The notes: generated by a model not told the origin, from the sequence alone. A DNA stretch of 64,000 bases from DASRHT01 sp035293765 (GCA_035293765.1 DATGMF010000084.1:15450-79449); one strand, 5' to 3'; numbered from the stretch's first letter, positions 8,411 through 16,571 are shown. Translations and numbers: made by a program.

Positions 8411-9907
8411 GTGATTACGTGTAACCACTGTGGAAATGCTGTCCCTGATGGCGTGAAGAATTGCCAGAAGTGTGGTTGGCCTCTCAAGGCGGATGGTGGG
8501 TCGGGTCCACGCGCGAAGGCTCAGGAACAGTCCGCGCTTCCGCCCTGGCTGGAGTCGTTGCGTGCGGGTGAACGCCCTTCCGTTCCTACTAACAATGCCT
8601 CGAAATTTTCTACCGCGGACCTCATTGATGAAGGGGCCTTGCCTGGCTGGATGCGCTCAGAACGCTCTGGGACGAGTGATGCTACCGGCCCTAACGCGCA
8701 ACTGCCCTCATCCGCTCATCCCGCGCAAGAGGGGGGAGCCATGCAAGGGAGCAGTCTACTGGCGCAATCGTTAATTGATGAGCGCTCTCTCCCATCCTGG
8801 ATGCGGGAAGGGAAACCAACTGAAGAGTCCGCGACGCGGCCTGCTGCGCAAGGCAATAAAAATATTCCGGCATCGAGTCTTGTCCAGCCGGAAGCTATGC
8901 CCGAGTGGATGAAATCGCTACAGCCCCAATCTCCGCCCTCGCGCTCGGCTCCCACCGCGCCTGCCGTATCGCCATCTCAGCCACCTGCGAGACCGGCTGA
9001 GCCGACGCCGCCCCCGGCGCGGGGATTTTCTCCCAGGGAGTTGATTGACGAGTCGGCGCTGCCTTCCTGGATGGCGCCACAAAATGGCACGCAGGGAGCA
9101 GCTTCACCGACCAATGTTAAAGTGACCGGACCCGAGCAGCAAGGGCAAAGCGGCGGCCTCTCCGGTTCTTCTTTGCTAGATGTGAGCGCCTTACCACCCT
9201 GGCTGCGTGAAGGTGAACGGGGGGGACCATCAGGTAGTGCGGGCTCGTCCCCCACTCAATCTTCTACCTGGCAGCCCCCAGCGCAGACGCCGCCTCCAGG
9301 TGCGCAGGGCGTACCGGGATCTTCCTTCCTTGATATGAATGCGCTGCCCGAATGGCTCCGCTCGGCTGCGGAACCGGGAGGAGCAGCTAATTACAATAGT
9401 CAGGGGCCTGGCGCGTATGCTGGCCCGCCTCGGGTAGAGAACATTCGCGTGCCGAGTCGCCCGCGTCATGAGATGAGCCCGAGCGAAAGCAGCGAGGTTG
9501 CGGCCAATGTCTTTGCCTCTATGTTAGGGGTAGCCCCCGCGACCCCTCAATTTCCGGGAGGCCCAGCGAATCCTGCATACATGTCGCAAGGGATGCCTCC
9601 GATGGGCGCTATGTCTGGCGCGACTCCAGAGCCTGTGCCGGGAACGCCTCCAAGACCGGCGGGGATGCCTCCTCAGGGCTATAATCCGGCAAGTATGGGA
9701 TATGGTGGGTACCCGGGCGGCAATCAGGGAGGCTATCCCGCAGCAGGAGGGCCGCAATATCCGGCGGGTATGCAGGGGATGCCACCGGGAGCGCCGGCGT
9801 CTCCTCAACCATATATGCCATCTACACCGGCTGTGGCAGGTGAACAGCGTGTCAATAAACCTAAACGTGGGTTGGTCGAAGCTTTGCGCGACTTGCTTTT
9901 CCGCTAG
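8411..9907 (+). CDS. Zinc-ribbon protein with repeated [A/S]LPxW motifs
   Basis: This protein of 498 residues starts at a GTG preceded by GAGGAGC. Residues 4-21 form a zinc ribbon with CNHCG and CQKCG knuckles. The remainder is Pro/Gly/Ser-rich and likely disordered. It carries seven spaced copies of a short motif of the form S/D-x-[A/S/M]-[L/M]-P-x-W-[M/L], for example ALPPWL, ALPGWM, SLPSWM, AMPEWM, ALPSWM, ALPPWL and ALPEWL, usually preceded by S-L-[I/L]-D. Residues from about 375 onward are rich in Pro-Gly-Tyr. No enzyme domain is present. Repeated identical linear motifs suggest a multivalent docking scaffold. It is followed 24 bp later by the GlmL-like gene, so the two probably act together. 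Confidence 0.85.
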   Translation: MITCNHCGNAVPDGVKNCQKCGWPLKADGGSGPRAKAQEQSALPPWLESLRAGERPSVPTNNASKFSTADLIDEGALPGWMRSERSGTSDATGPNAQLPSSAHPAQEGGAMQGSSLLAQSLIDERSLPSWMREGKPTEESATRPAAQGNKNIPASSLVQPEAMPEWMKSLQPQSPPSRSAPTAPAVSPSQPPARPAEPTPPPARGFSPRELIDESALPSWMAPQNGTQGAASPTNVKVTGPEQQGQSGGLSGSSLLDVSALPPWLREGERGGPSGSAGSSPTQSSTWQPPAQTPPPGAQGVPGSSFLDMNALPEWLRSAAEPGGAANYNSQGPGAYAGPPRVENIRVPSRPRHEMSPSESSEVAANVFASMLGVAPATPQFPGGPANPAYMSQGMPPMGAMSGATPEPVPGTPPRPAGMPPQGYNPASMGYGGYPGGNQGGYPAAGGPQYPAGMQGMPPGAPASPQPYMPSTPAVAGEQRVNKPKRGLVEALRDLLFR

Positions 9908-9931
9908 TCGCAGAGAAGAGGGATACTGGAG

Positions 9932-11809
9932 ATGTACACACAACCCTATCCAGATGGGGGACAGGGTCCAACGCAGAAACAAAATGCACCTGTTGCCAAT
10001 TCACTGTTGGTGGCAGATTGCGGAGCTGTATTTACTAAGGTTTCGCTTTTTGGTCTGGTGGAAGGGCAATACCGCCTGATGGCGCGAGGAGAAGCGCCTA
10101 CCACGCTGGGGTCTTCTCAAGAGGATATTACTATAGGCGTCATCCAGGCAATTAATGTGATCGAGTTTATTACCGGGCGTCGCTTTGTCGAAGATAACCG
10201 GATTATCTTTCCTGAACAAGACGATGGGAATGGCGTTGATGCTTTTATTGCGACGATGAGCGCGGGCGGCCCATTACGTGTGGTCGTGCTAGGAGCCGTG
10301 AGTCCTGCCCTTGAAGGATTGGCATCGCAAGCCTTTTCAGGCTTGTATGCCGAGATGAGATCACTGGCAGCTCCATCCCATCAAGCCACAGCCGCGCCTT
10401 CCCCGGTCTCCGTGGGCGCATATGCCCCTTCAGCAGGTAGCGCCTGGACGCAGGAGCGAACCTCTATGGAGTGGGAGCGCCAGTTGGGGGAGATGCGAGC
10501 GTTCCAGCCTCAAGCTGCACTCATTATAGGGATGGCTGATGGTCAGGCCGGCCCCACCCCTCTACAAGAAGCCTGCCATTTGTTAGTCAATGCGGCTAAG
10601 GAGTGGAACGAACGACGTAACTCTAATGGCCTGGAGAATAGCGCCCCAAAAACCTTCTCGGTTCTTTATGCAGGCGCTCCCCAATATGTAGAAGCGGTGC
10701 GGCAAATGTTGCAGGGGATAGCGGAAGTGATACGCGTTGATCCCCTGCTTTCTCAGGCTCAACTGAGCATGATCAGTATGGCGGTTGGCACGCTGCATGA
10801 TCGCACGGTGTTGCAACGATTGCCAGGCTATGATCGCCTGCGCTCCTGGTCGAGCGCCTCGCCACTGGCGACCGCGACCTCGTTAAGCAGCCTGGTACGT
10901 TTCCTGGCCCAGCATTATGCCATGAACGTGACCGCCGTTGACGTCGGCGGGACGACTACGACGGTGATGCTGGCGGGAGAGCAAGGCGAGTTTATTCCTA
11001 TGGTGAACTCAACCGTCGGCGTGGGTCAGAGCATTGGCGAGGTCTTACAGCGGGCAGGATTACAGCGCATTACGCGCTGGCTGCCATTTAGCGTCACGGA
11101 AGAAGAGATACGGCAGTATGTGCTCAACCGCATGATGCATCCGCAGGTGCTGCCCGCCAACGCGCGTGAAGTACAGATCAGCCAGGCATTTGCTCGCGAG
11201 GCTATTGCACTGGTATTGGAGGCGGCGAAGAAGCAGTACGCGGAATGGCCTGAGAGTGATCTGGTGCTCGCGACCGGCGGCGTGCTTTCGCATGCACCCA
11301 GATTTGGACAGGTGGCGCTGATGCTGCTGGATGCCTTGCAGCCCAGGGGGGTTACCTCCTTAGTGCTGGATCGCACCATGCTGATCTCGCAGCTAGGCGC
11401 TGTGGCAACGGTCGCGCCGATCACTGCCGTGCAGGTAAACGAGAATGATGCCGTTTCCCATCGCCTGGGCACCTGCGTCATTCCCTTTGGCGATTTACAG
11501 CCGGGACAACTGGCTGTGCGGGTGGGTGTAGAATATAGTAATGGACGGCAACTCTCAGTTGATGTGATGGCAGGCTCAATTGAAGTCATACCGTTGCAGA
11601 CCAATGAGCAAGCTCTGCTGACGCTGTTTCCAGCGCCAACGGTTGACGTTGGCCTGGGTCCTGGAGAGCGCGCGCGTGCCGCCGAAGAGATTGATGGTGG
11701 GCTCATCGGGCTGATTATCGATGCTCGCGGCAGGCCTCTGGCTCTACCTGCGGATGAAACCGAACGCCACGCTCGTCTGATGCAATGGGCGCAGGCGTTA
11801 GGAGCATAG
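9932..11809 (+). CDS. GlmL/MutL-like ASKHA-type ATPase
   Basis: A protein of 625 residues related to the GlmL (MutL) family found next to glutamate mutase. The first ATPase-like segment is LLVADCGAVFTKVSLFG near residue 25, and a second, AVDVGGTTTTVML, lies near residue 336; both resemble phosphate-binding loops of the actin/hexokinase/Hsp70 fold. LVLATGGVLSHAP near residue 446 fits the adenosine-binding part. GlmL proteins are thought to assist a B12 enzyme, but no mutase subunit gene is seen here, so that role is not supported. Its partners in this window are the zinc-ribbon protein upstream and the KOW-ended protein downstream. The start ATG at 9932 follows GGATACTGGAG. Confidence 0.75.
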   Translation: MYTQPYPDGGQGPTQKQNAPVANSLLVADCGAVFTKVSLFGLVEGQYRLMARGEAPTTLGSSQEDITIGVIQAINVIEFITGRRFVEDNRIIFPEQDDGNGVDAFIATMSAGGPLRVVVLGAVSPALEGLASQAFSGLYAEMRSLAAPSHQATAAPSPVSVGAYAPSAGSAWTQERTSMEWERQLGEMRAFQPQAALIIGMADGQAGPTPLQEACHLLVNAAKEWNERRNSNGLENSAPKTFSVLYAGAPQYVEAVRQMLQGIAEVIRVDPLLSQAQLSMISMAVGTLHDRTVLQRLPGYDRLRSWSSASPLATATSLSSLVRFLAQHYAMNVTAVDVGGTTTTVMLAGEQGEFIPMVNSTVGVGQSIGEVLQRAGLQRITRWLPFSVTEEEIRQYVLNRMMHPQVLPANAREVQISQAFAREAIALVLEAAKKQYAEWPESDLVLATGGVLSHAPRFGQVALMLLDALQPRGVTSLVLDRTMLISQLGAVATVAPITAVQVNENDAVSHRLGTCVIPFGDLQPGQLAVRVGVEYSNGRQLSVDVMAGSIEVIPLQTNEQALLTLFPAPTVDVGLGPGERARAAEEIDGGLIGLIIDARGRPLALPADETERHARLMQWAQALGA

Positions 11810-11813
11810 ACTA

Positions 11814-11913
11814 TTTTCAGTACCCTCAAACGGGTCGAAAGAGCCATCAGCTCGCGTCGCCCCCTTGAAGGGGAGTATAGACATCACACGCGAAGATGTC
11901 AAGTGAAAATGCA
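11814..11913 (-). repeat. Dispersed promoter/structured element, copy B
   Basis: On the minus strand this copy has TTGACA (11897-11902), a 17-bp spacer and TATACT (11874-11879). Then follow a pyrimidine/purine hairpin strand, CTTTCGACCCG, and the closing TTTGAGGGTACTGAAA. The element begins 4 bp after the stop codon of the GlmL-like gene and ends just before the ribosome site of the next gene. Its promoter points back into the 3' end of the GlmL-like gene, antisense. Confidence 0.9.
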
Positions 11914-11935
11914 CTGGGGAGGAGTATCTCCCGTT

Positions 11936-12856
11936 ATGACCTATCCACTGGCTCGATCAGCCATACCCAGGATGTTTGTGAGGAGAGAACGTTGGTCGGG
12001 TGGGTACGGAGTCAAGGCGGTTCCCCTGGTGTACCCTGGGCAGGAAGTATTGCCTGATCAGCCTGTAATGCGTTTATTATCATCAAGTCAGCCTGATACT
12101 GGCTCAGGTGAGATTGTGCCTGCCGGATTGCGCGGACGGGTCGTTGAGGTCTCGCCTAGAGGCGGTGTGGTGATTGAATCCCCGGCTGTCCTGGTGCAGG
12201 GAGTGATTGGGGCTGGAAAGCAGATAGCTGGTATACTGACCTTATGGCGGGAGAAAGCAGGTAAGCAACAGAAGATACCTGCGGGCGCGATCCTGGTGGT
12301 ACCTGATCAGATAAACTTTGCCCTGTTGCACCGGGCCATGAGTTCCGGGGTGTCCGGCGTTGTCGCTGGCAGTATCTCTCTGCGCGACCTGGAGGGGTTT
12401 CTGCGCGTAGATCTGATCCAGTTGCTTAACTGCGCCGACGTTGATCTCGTTCAGGCTCATCTGCCGCCGCTAACCTTACTTTTTACCGAGGGCCTGGGCG
12501 CAATCGCCATGTCGCGACAGATGACAGCACTACTGGAGCATTATCAAGGCTCGATAGCGCTGCTCTCAGGAGCTACTTCAGTACGCCGCCGCCTATTTCC
12601 CGAACTGGTAATCTCACTGCCGGTCGCGGAGACGCAACAAAACTGGCAATCGGTACAACCAGAAGCTGTGCTTGTCTCCGGGGCGTCGGTGCAGATATAT
12701 GAGGGCGAGCATAGAGGGGCAGTAGGCACCATTGACTATATCTTCACCTATCAACAGATCTTCCCCTCCGGCATACGTGCGCGGGCCGTGCGCATTGCCC
12801 TTGAAGACGGAACGATGCTTACCGTTCCTGCTATATATGTTAAACGGCTGCTCTAA
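11936..12856 (+). CDS. Conserved protein with barrel-like N terminus and C-terminal KOW-like segment
   Basis: A protein of 306 residues from the ATG at 11936, which has GGGGAGGAG about 11 nt upstream; a GTG at 11903 would start inside repeat B and is less likely. The N-terminal part contains two short beta-rich units (GEIVPAGLRGRVVEVS and a matching GVVIES stretch) like those of barrel-sandwich folds. The C-terminal 60 residues hold a KOW-like segment (VQIYEGEHRGAVGTIDYI) that often binds RNA or protein. No catalytic motif is seen. It is the third gene of the zinc-ribbon/GlmL-like module and its function is unknown. Confidence 0.65.
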   Translation: MTYPLARSAIPRMFVRRERWSGGYGVKAVPLVYPGQEVLPDQPVMRLLSSSQPDTGSGEIVPAGLRGRVVEVSPRGGVVIESPAVLVQGVIGAGKQIAGILTLWREKAGKQQKIPAGAILVVPDQINFALLHRAMSSGVSGVVAGSISLRDLEGFLRVDLIQLLNCADVDLVQAHLPPLTLLFTEGLGAIAMSRQMTALLEHYQGSIALLSGATSVRRRLFPELVISLPVAETQQNWQSVQPEAVLVSGASVQIYEGEHRGAVGTIDYIFTYQQIFPSGIRARAVRIALEDGTMLTVPAIYVKRLL

Positions 12857-12857
12857 G

Positions 12858-12972
12858 TTTCAATTTCCTCAAGATGAGCACTGAAGCGGACGGAGTGAGG
12901 GCTCATTTTAGGGGTAGTATATACATCTGAAGCGATAAATTGAGCCTCTGCAAATGTCAAGTGGTAATGTTC
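12858..12972 (-). repeat. Dispersed promoter/structured element, diverged copy G
   Basis: This copy begins directly after the stop of the KOW-ended gene. On the minus strand it keeps TTGACA (12955-12960) and TATACT (12916-12921), but the interval has grown to 33 bp, so the promoter is probably dead. It retains the family's closing TTGAGG and TTGAAA, and a stem of ATGAGC with GCTCAT replaces the usual inner stem. Confidence 0.6.
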
Positions 12973-12980
12973 AAGCACAT

Positions 12981-13040
12981 TTATCCACAAATATCGAAAG
13001 TTATCCACATAAATAGCCCGATATGTGGATAACTTTCGAT
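12981..13040. promoter_or_regulatory. Cluster of three perfect DnaA boxes in an 18-bp palindrome
   Basis: TTATCCACA occurs at 12981-12989 and 13001-13009, and its complement TGTGGATAA at 13024-13032. The last two boxes lie inside a perfect inverted repeat (arms 12993-13010 and 13023-13040, 12-nt loop). TTATCCACA is the high-affinity DnaA site of many bacteria. The site lies between the converging KOW-ended gene and gpmI, with no dnaA, dnaN or other origin gene nearby. It may bind DnaA as a reservoir or regulator, or simply act as a hairpin terminator; there is no T run. Confidence 0.65.
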
Positions 13041-13059
13041 GCGTGATAGGAGAAATTTG

Positions 13060-14640
13060 CTATGGCAGAATCAATGTGCGTCCCGACATTTCCTGGGGCT
13101 GGGGAATACCCATGATTTGCAGGATGGTCGGAGCAATATCCGCCAGGATACCGTCGGTACGCAACCGCGCCTGCGCCAGCCGCGGAACAACCAGGTATAC
13201 GGGAACAGGATAGGTAGTGTGGGCCGTGAAAGGCTTGCCTGTTTCATAGTCAATGAGTTGCTCCGCATTACCATGATCGGCGGTAATCAATAAACCGCCG
13301 CCGCTGCTCAGAGTAGCCTCAACCACGCGCCCAACCCCGTTATCAACCGCCTCAACTGCTTTTATCGCGGCCTCTATCACGCCTGTATGGCCGACCATAT
13401 CGGCGTTTGCGTAATTCATCACCACGAAATCATATTGCCCGCTACGAATATGCTCGACGGCGGTATCGGTCACGCCTGCTGCGCTCATCTCCGGCTGCAA
13501 ATCGTAGGTGGGCACCTTAGGTGATGGCACCAGCACGCGCTCTTCTCCAGAGAAAGGAGTTTCGCGGCGACCATTGATGAAGTAGGTTACATGGGCGTAC
13601 TTCTCGGTCTCGGCTGTGTGGAACTGGCGCATCCCTTGCTCGGCAATGACGCGCGCCAGCGGCATCTCTACCTCGTCGGCGCGATAGGCCACTGCCGCAT
13701 CAAGGCCCGCTTCATACTCTGTCATCATCACGAAAGCTAGATCAGGAATGCGCGGCCCACGGTTAAACTTGCCCTCGGCCTGCGGTGGCAGCTCTTGCAT
13801 CACGAAGGCTTTCGTGAGCTGGCGAGCGCGATCAGGCCGGAAGTTGTAATGAATGACTGCATCGCCCTCTTTGACCACTGCGACCGGGTGGTTATCATCC
13901 ATGATGACGGTGGGAACAATGAACTCATCGGTCACATTCTTATCATAGGATTGCTGGATCGCCGCTAGAGCTGAGGCGGCATGCTCTCCCTCGCCGCGTG
14001 TCATGGCGAAGTACGCCATCGCTGTACGATCCCAGCGATTGTCGCGGTCCATTGCGTAGTAGCGCCCGCTCACGGTAGCCACTCTGGCAGCATGTTTCCC
14101 GCCAATCTCGCGCGCCCGCGCCTCCAGACGACGCATAAACTCCAGTCCACCGGTAGGAGAGCTGTCGCGCCCATCGGTGAAAGCATGGATATACACATGC
14201 TCAATATCGTGCATCTGAGCCAGGCGCAACAGGGCTTCCAGGTGAGACTCATGGGCATGAACGCCTCCATTGCCGAGCAGGCCGCAGATGTGGAGCTGCG
14301 CATGATTTTTCTTGACGTGTTCAACGGCCTTGAGAAAGGCGGGATTCTGGTAAAAGCTGCCGTCCTTAATGGACTCGCTGACACGCGTATAATCTTGCAG
14401 GACGCGTTTCCCCGCGCCGATATTCTGGTGACCGACTTCAGAATTGCCCATCTGTCCTTCCGGTAGACCGACAGCCTCGCCGGAGGTCTTGACCGTCGTG
14501 TGGGGCCATTCGCGGGCAATTTTATCAATATTGGGGGTGTGAGCGAGGGCAATAGCGTTGCCTTCTTTGCGAGGATTCACCCCCCAACCATCCATGATTA
14601 CTAAAACAAAAGGGCGAGGCCGCCCGGTTGTTGTACTCAT
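13060..14640 (-). CDS. gpmI: 2,3-bisphosphoglycerate-independent phosphoglycerate mutase
   Basis: A protein of 526 residues that interconverts 3- and 2-phosphoglycerate in glycolysis, using two Mn2+ ions and a phosphoserine intermediate. The N-terminal metal motif is VLVIMDGWG. The catalytic serine is in QMGNSEVGH near residue 67. The transferase lobe shows FTDGRDSSPTGG and YYAMDRDNRW, and the phosphatase lobe shows NYANADMVGHTG and TADHGNAE. The length is normal for the family. An ATG at 14640 is preferred over the GTG three bases earlier; GGAGTGAAG lies upstream. The gene converges on the zinc-ribbon module with the DnaA-box palindrome between them. Confidence 0.97.
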   Translation of the reverse strand: MSTTTGRPRPFVLVIMDGWGVNPRKEGNAIALAHTPNIDKIAREWPHTTVKTSGEAVGLPEGQMGNSEVGHQNIGAGKRVLQDYTRVSESIKDGSFYQNPAFLKAVEHVKKNHAQLHICGLLGNGGVHAHESHLEALLRLAQMHDIEHVYIHAFTDGRDSSPTGGLEFMRRLEARAREIGGKHAARVATVSGRYYAMDRDNRWDRTAMAYFAMTRGEGEHAASALAAIQQSYDKNVTDEFIVPTVIMDDNHPVAVVKEGDAVIHYNFRPDRARQLTKAFVMQELPPQAEGKFNRGPRIPDLAFVMMTEYEAGLDAAVAYRADEVEMPLARVIAEQGMRQFHTAETEKYAHVTYFINGRRETPFSGEERVLVPSPKVPTYDLQPEMSAAGVTDTAVEHIRSGQYDFVVMNYANADMVGHTGVIEAAIKAVEAVDNGVGRVVEATLSSGGGLLITADHGNAEQLIDYETGKPFTAHTTYPVPVYLVVPRLAQARLRTDGILADIAPTILQIMGIPQPQEMSGRTLILP

Positions 14641-14784
14641 CACTACTTCTTCACTCCATTGAGCTAATAACAGGTTGATATCTGCCTCTATTGTAGCATG
14701 TGGGCGGCAATTGTGTGATCGGGAATAATAAGGTCAGCAGGTTAATGAGGTGTAACCGATGAGCGCGATAACACGTATACCTCT

Positions 14785-14805
14785 TGTAAACAAAGACTGT
14801 TTACA
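14785..14805. promoter_or_regulatory. Candidate operator palindrome
   Basis: TGTAAACA and TGTTTACA form a perfect 8-bp inverted repeat with a 5-bp spacer in the region between the divergent genes gpmI and the TPM-like gene. The size and AT/GC pattern are those of a dimeric repressor site, but the matching regulator is unknown. Nothing else was recognised in the 291-bp gap 14641-14931. Confidence 0.4.
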
Positions 14806-14931
14806 CGGTTGCCTGCTCGTCTCACTAAGGGAGCTGAGATGAACAATGCGGTGACAATCATGCTGAAGGACAACAGGTTGGAGATAAAGTGTCGGTGTGC
14901 GTTTATCTATGGGGAGGAGGAGTAATCTGAG

Positions 14932-16011
14932 ATGAAGAGGCGTTATTCCAGGCGGGGTTACCAGGAAAGGAAAAGAGGGAAAAGCATGAAACGTGATTAT
15001 GCACATTCAACGGTGAGAGGACTGGGCAAGGCTCTCCTCGCTACTGTTGTTGCTCTGAGTCTACTGTTGCTCGCAGCCGTGAGTGTGCTGGCCGATACGG
15101 TGCGTATATCAGATCAGGCCGGAGTACTCAATGCGTCGCAGGTACGCAGCGTGGGATCGAGTCTTGGCTATCCAGTTGATATATATACAACCAGCAATTT
15201 TTCCGGTACAAAACAGTCCTTCAATCAGCATACAGCCGGTCGTATTGACAATGCAAGGAAGATCGTCATAGCGGTTGATACCACTAATCACTATCTGGCT
15301 ATCGCGGGTGGGCGCAGCGTGCCACTGACCAATAGCCAGTACAGTGACGCGGTGAATGCGTTCAGAGGCTCTTACGCTGGTAGCGACTATACAGGCGCGA
15401 CTATTGCGGCTCTTCGTTCGTTGCAAAGCTCATTGGCGGCATCGGGCGGCAATAATGGCGCTGGCGTGACGCCAGCGCCGGCGGGTGGAGGCATCTTCAG
15501 CAACTTTGCGACGAGTACATTATGCTGCATTGGCCTGATAGTGCTGGCTCTGATTGCCCTCTTCGCCTTTGTGCGTCGTCGCGCCTCGCGTGGCTTGTTC
15601 GGCGGCTTTGGTAGACAGGGCAATGCTTATAATCAGCCATACAACCAGCCGTATAACCTGGGTGGCTATCCTCCTAACTACTACGGTCCTGGACAGGGGC
15701 AGGGAGGCATGAATCCGTGGGCTGCTGGTGGCCTGGGAGCTGCTGCGGGCGGCTTGCTCGGCTACGAACTGGGGAAAAATCAGGGTGAACGCGAAGGAGG
15801 CAACCAGGGCCAGGGAGACTTTGGCGGAGGAGCAGGAGGCAATTTTGGTGGAGATCAGGGCGGAGGCTTTGGTGGCGGTGATTTCGGCGGGGGGGCAGGT
15901 GGAGGCTTCGGCGGAGATCAAGGAGGCGGCTTTGGCGGTGGGGACTTTGGCGGCGGTAGCGGAGGAGACTTCGGCGGAGGCGGGGGTGGAGGTAGCGGTA
16001 GCGACTTCTAA
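14932..16011 (+). CDS. Secreted/membrane TPM-like protein with glycine-rich repeat tail
   Basis: A protein of 359 residues. Basic residues and a hydrophobic helix (about 32-52) form a signal or anchor ending at VLADTV. The next 120 residues resemble a TPM-type domain, including the start ISDQAGVLNASQV. A second membrane helix follows at about 199-216, then a linker rich in Asn-Gln-Pro-Tyr. The last 80 residues are repeats of GGGFGGGDFGGG type. TPM domains occur in proteins linked to membrane protein turnover and act as phosphatases in some. The start at 14932 has a GGAGGAGGAG site; a second ATG at 14987 also has a fair site. A strong bidirectional terminator follows. Confidence 0.75.
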   Translation: MKRRYSRRGYQERKRGKSMKRDYAHSTVRGLGKALLATVVALSLLLLAAVSVLADTVRISDQAGVLNASQVRSVGSSLGYPVDIYTTSNFSGTKQSFNQHTAGRIDNARKIVIAVDTTNHYLAIAGGRSVPLTNSQYSDAVNAFRGSYAGSDYTGATIAALRSLQSSLAASGGNNGAGVTPAPAGGGIFSNFATSTLCCIGLIVLALIALFAFVRRRASRGLFGGFGRQGNAYNQPYNQPYNLGGYPPNYYGPGQGQGGMNPWAAGGLGAAAGGLLGYELGKNQGEREGGNQGQGDFGGGAGGNFGGDQGGGFGGGDFGGGAGGGFGGDQGGGFGGGDFGGGSGGDFGGGGGGGSGSDF

Positions 16012-16051
16012 AAGCTTTTACGCCCTGGCGTGATTAATGCTGTTGAGTTGA

Positions 16052-16092
16052 AAAGAGACCCGTTCGACGCTAAAAGCCGAACGGGTCTCTTT
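16052..16092. terminator. Bidirectional intrinsic terminator
   Basis: A perfect 15-bp stem (16052-16066 and 16078-16092) with an 11-nt loop is flanked by A residues on the left and T residues on the right. It lies between the TPM-like gene and the converging atp operon and can stop transcription from both sides. Confidence 0.85.
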
Positions 16093-16115
16093 ATGTATGC
16101 TGACAACGATCAGAC

Positions 16116-16571
16116 TTATTGTTCTGAAGAAGGAGGATACTCGCGGCGAGGGTGACGGCGTCGGGCAATTTCAGCAACCCTCAAGCGGTTCACTGCGCGT
16201 TCAAGGGCGCCTTGCAGCTCTGCGCGTTCGCTATCCGATTCTGCCTGGGCCAATCGTTCCTGAGAGCGGCGGCGAGCCTCTTCGGCGCGCGCCTGGTCAA
16301 TTTCCTCGGCGTGTTCCGCCGCATCGGCCAGCACAGTCACCGTGTTGTTTGACACTTCGGCAAAGCCGCCCGATACGAAGATCGCTTCCTCTTCCCCACG
16401 AGAAATGATACGCAGCGCACCGGGAGCCAGGAAGGCCAGGAGCGGAGCGTGACGCGGCAGGATGCCAAGTTGCCCCTCCGAACCTGGAACATTAACCATA
16501 TCAGCCTCGCCGTTGAATAACTCGCGCTCGGCGGTCACTACCTCGACATGCAATGTGTTGCGTGTCGCCAT
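16116..16571 (-). CDS. atpC: F-type ATP synthase subunit epsilon
   Basis: A protein of 151 residues, the last gene of the atp operon, 3 bp after the atpD stop. It has the N-terminal beta-sandwich (VEVVTAERELFNGEADMV and the family's LGILPRHAPLLA) and a C-terminal helical pair rich in Ala, Glu and Arg. Epsilon joins the rotor stalk and inhibits ATP hydrolysis. The C-terminal tail is longer and more basic (RRRHPRRE) than in many relatives. Confidence 0.95.
   Translation of the reverse strand: MATRNTLHVEVVTAERELFNGEADMVNVPGSEGQLGILPRHAPLLAFLAPGALRIISRGEEEAIFVSGGFAEVSNNTVTVLADAAEHAEEIDQARAEEARRRSQERLAQAESDSERAELQGALERAVNRLRVAEIARRRHPRREYPPSSEQ

Noticed and set aside
9524..9982. 152-codon minus-strand open frame
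   Set aside because: It is antisense to the Pro/Gly-rich end of the zinc-ribbon protein and Arg/His-rich, as expected of a reverse-frame shadow.
11026..11847. 273-codon minus-strand open frame
   Set aside because: It is antisense to the GlmL-like gene, rich in Ser/Arg/Thr as expected from a shadow frame, and has no ribosome site or known motif. Its start lies in repeat B.
12981..13040. Chromosome replication origin
   Set aside because: Three DnaA boxes alone are too few. There is no AT-rich unwinding region, no dnaA/dnaN/parAB, and the flanking genes converge whereas origins usually lie between diverging ones.
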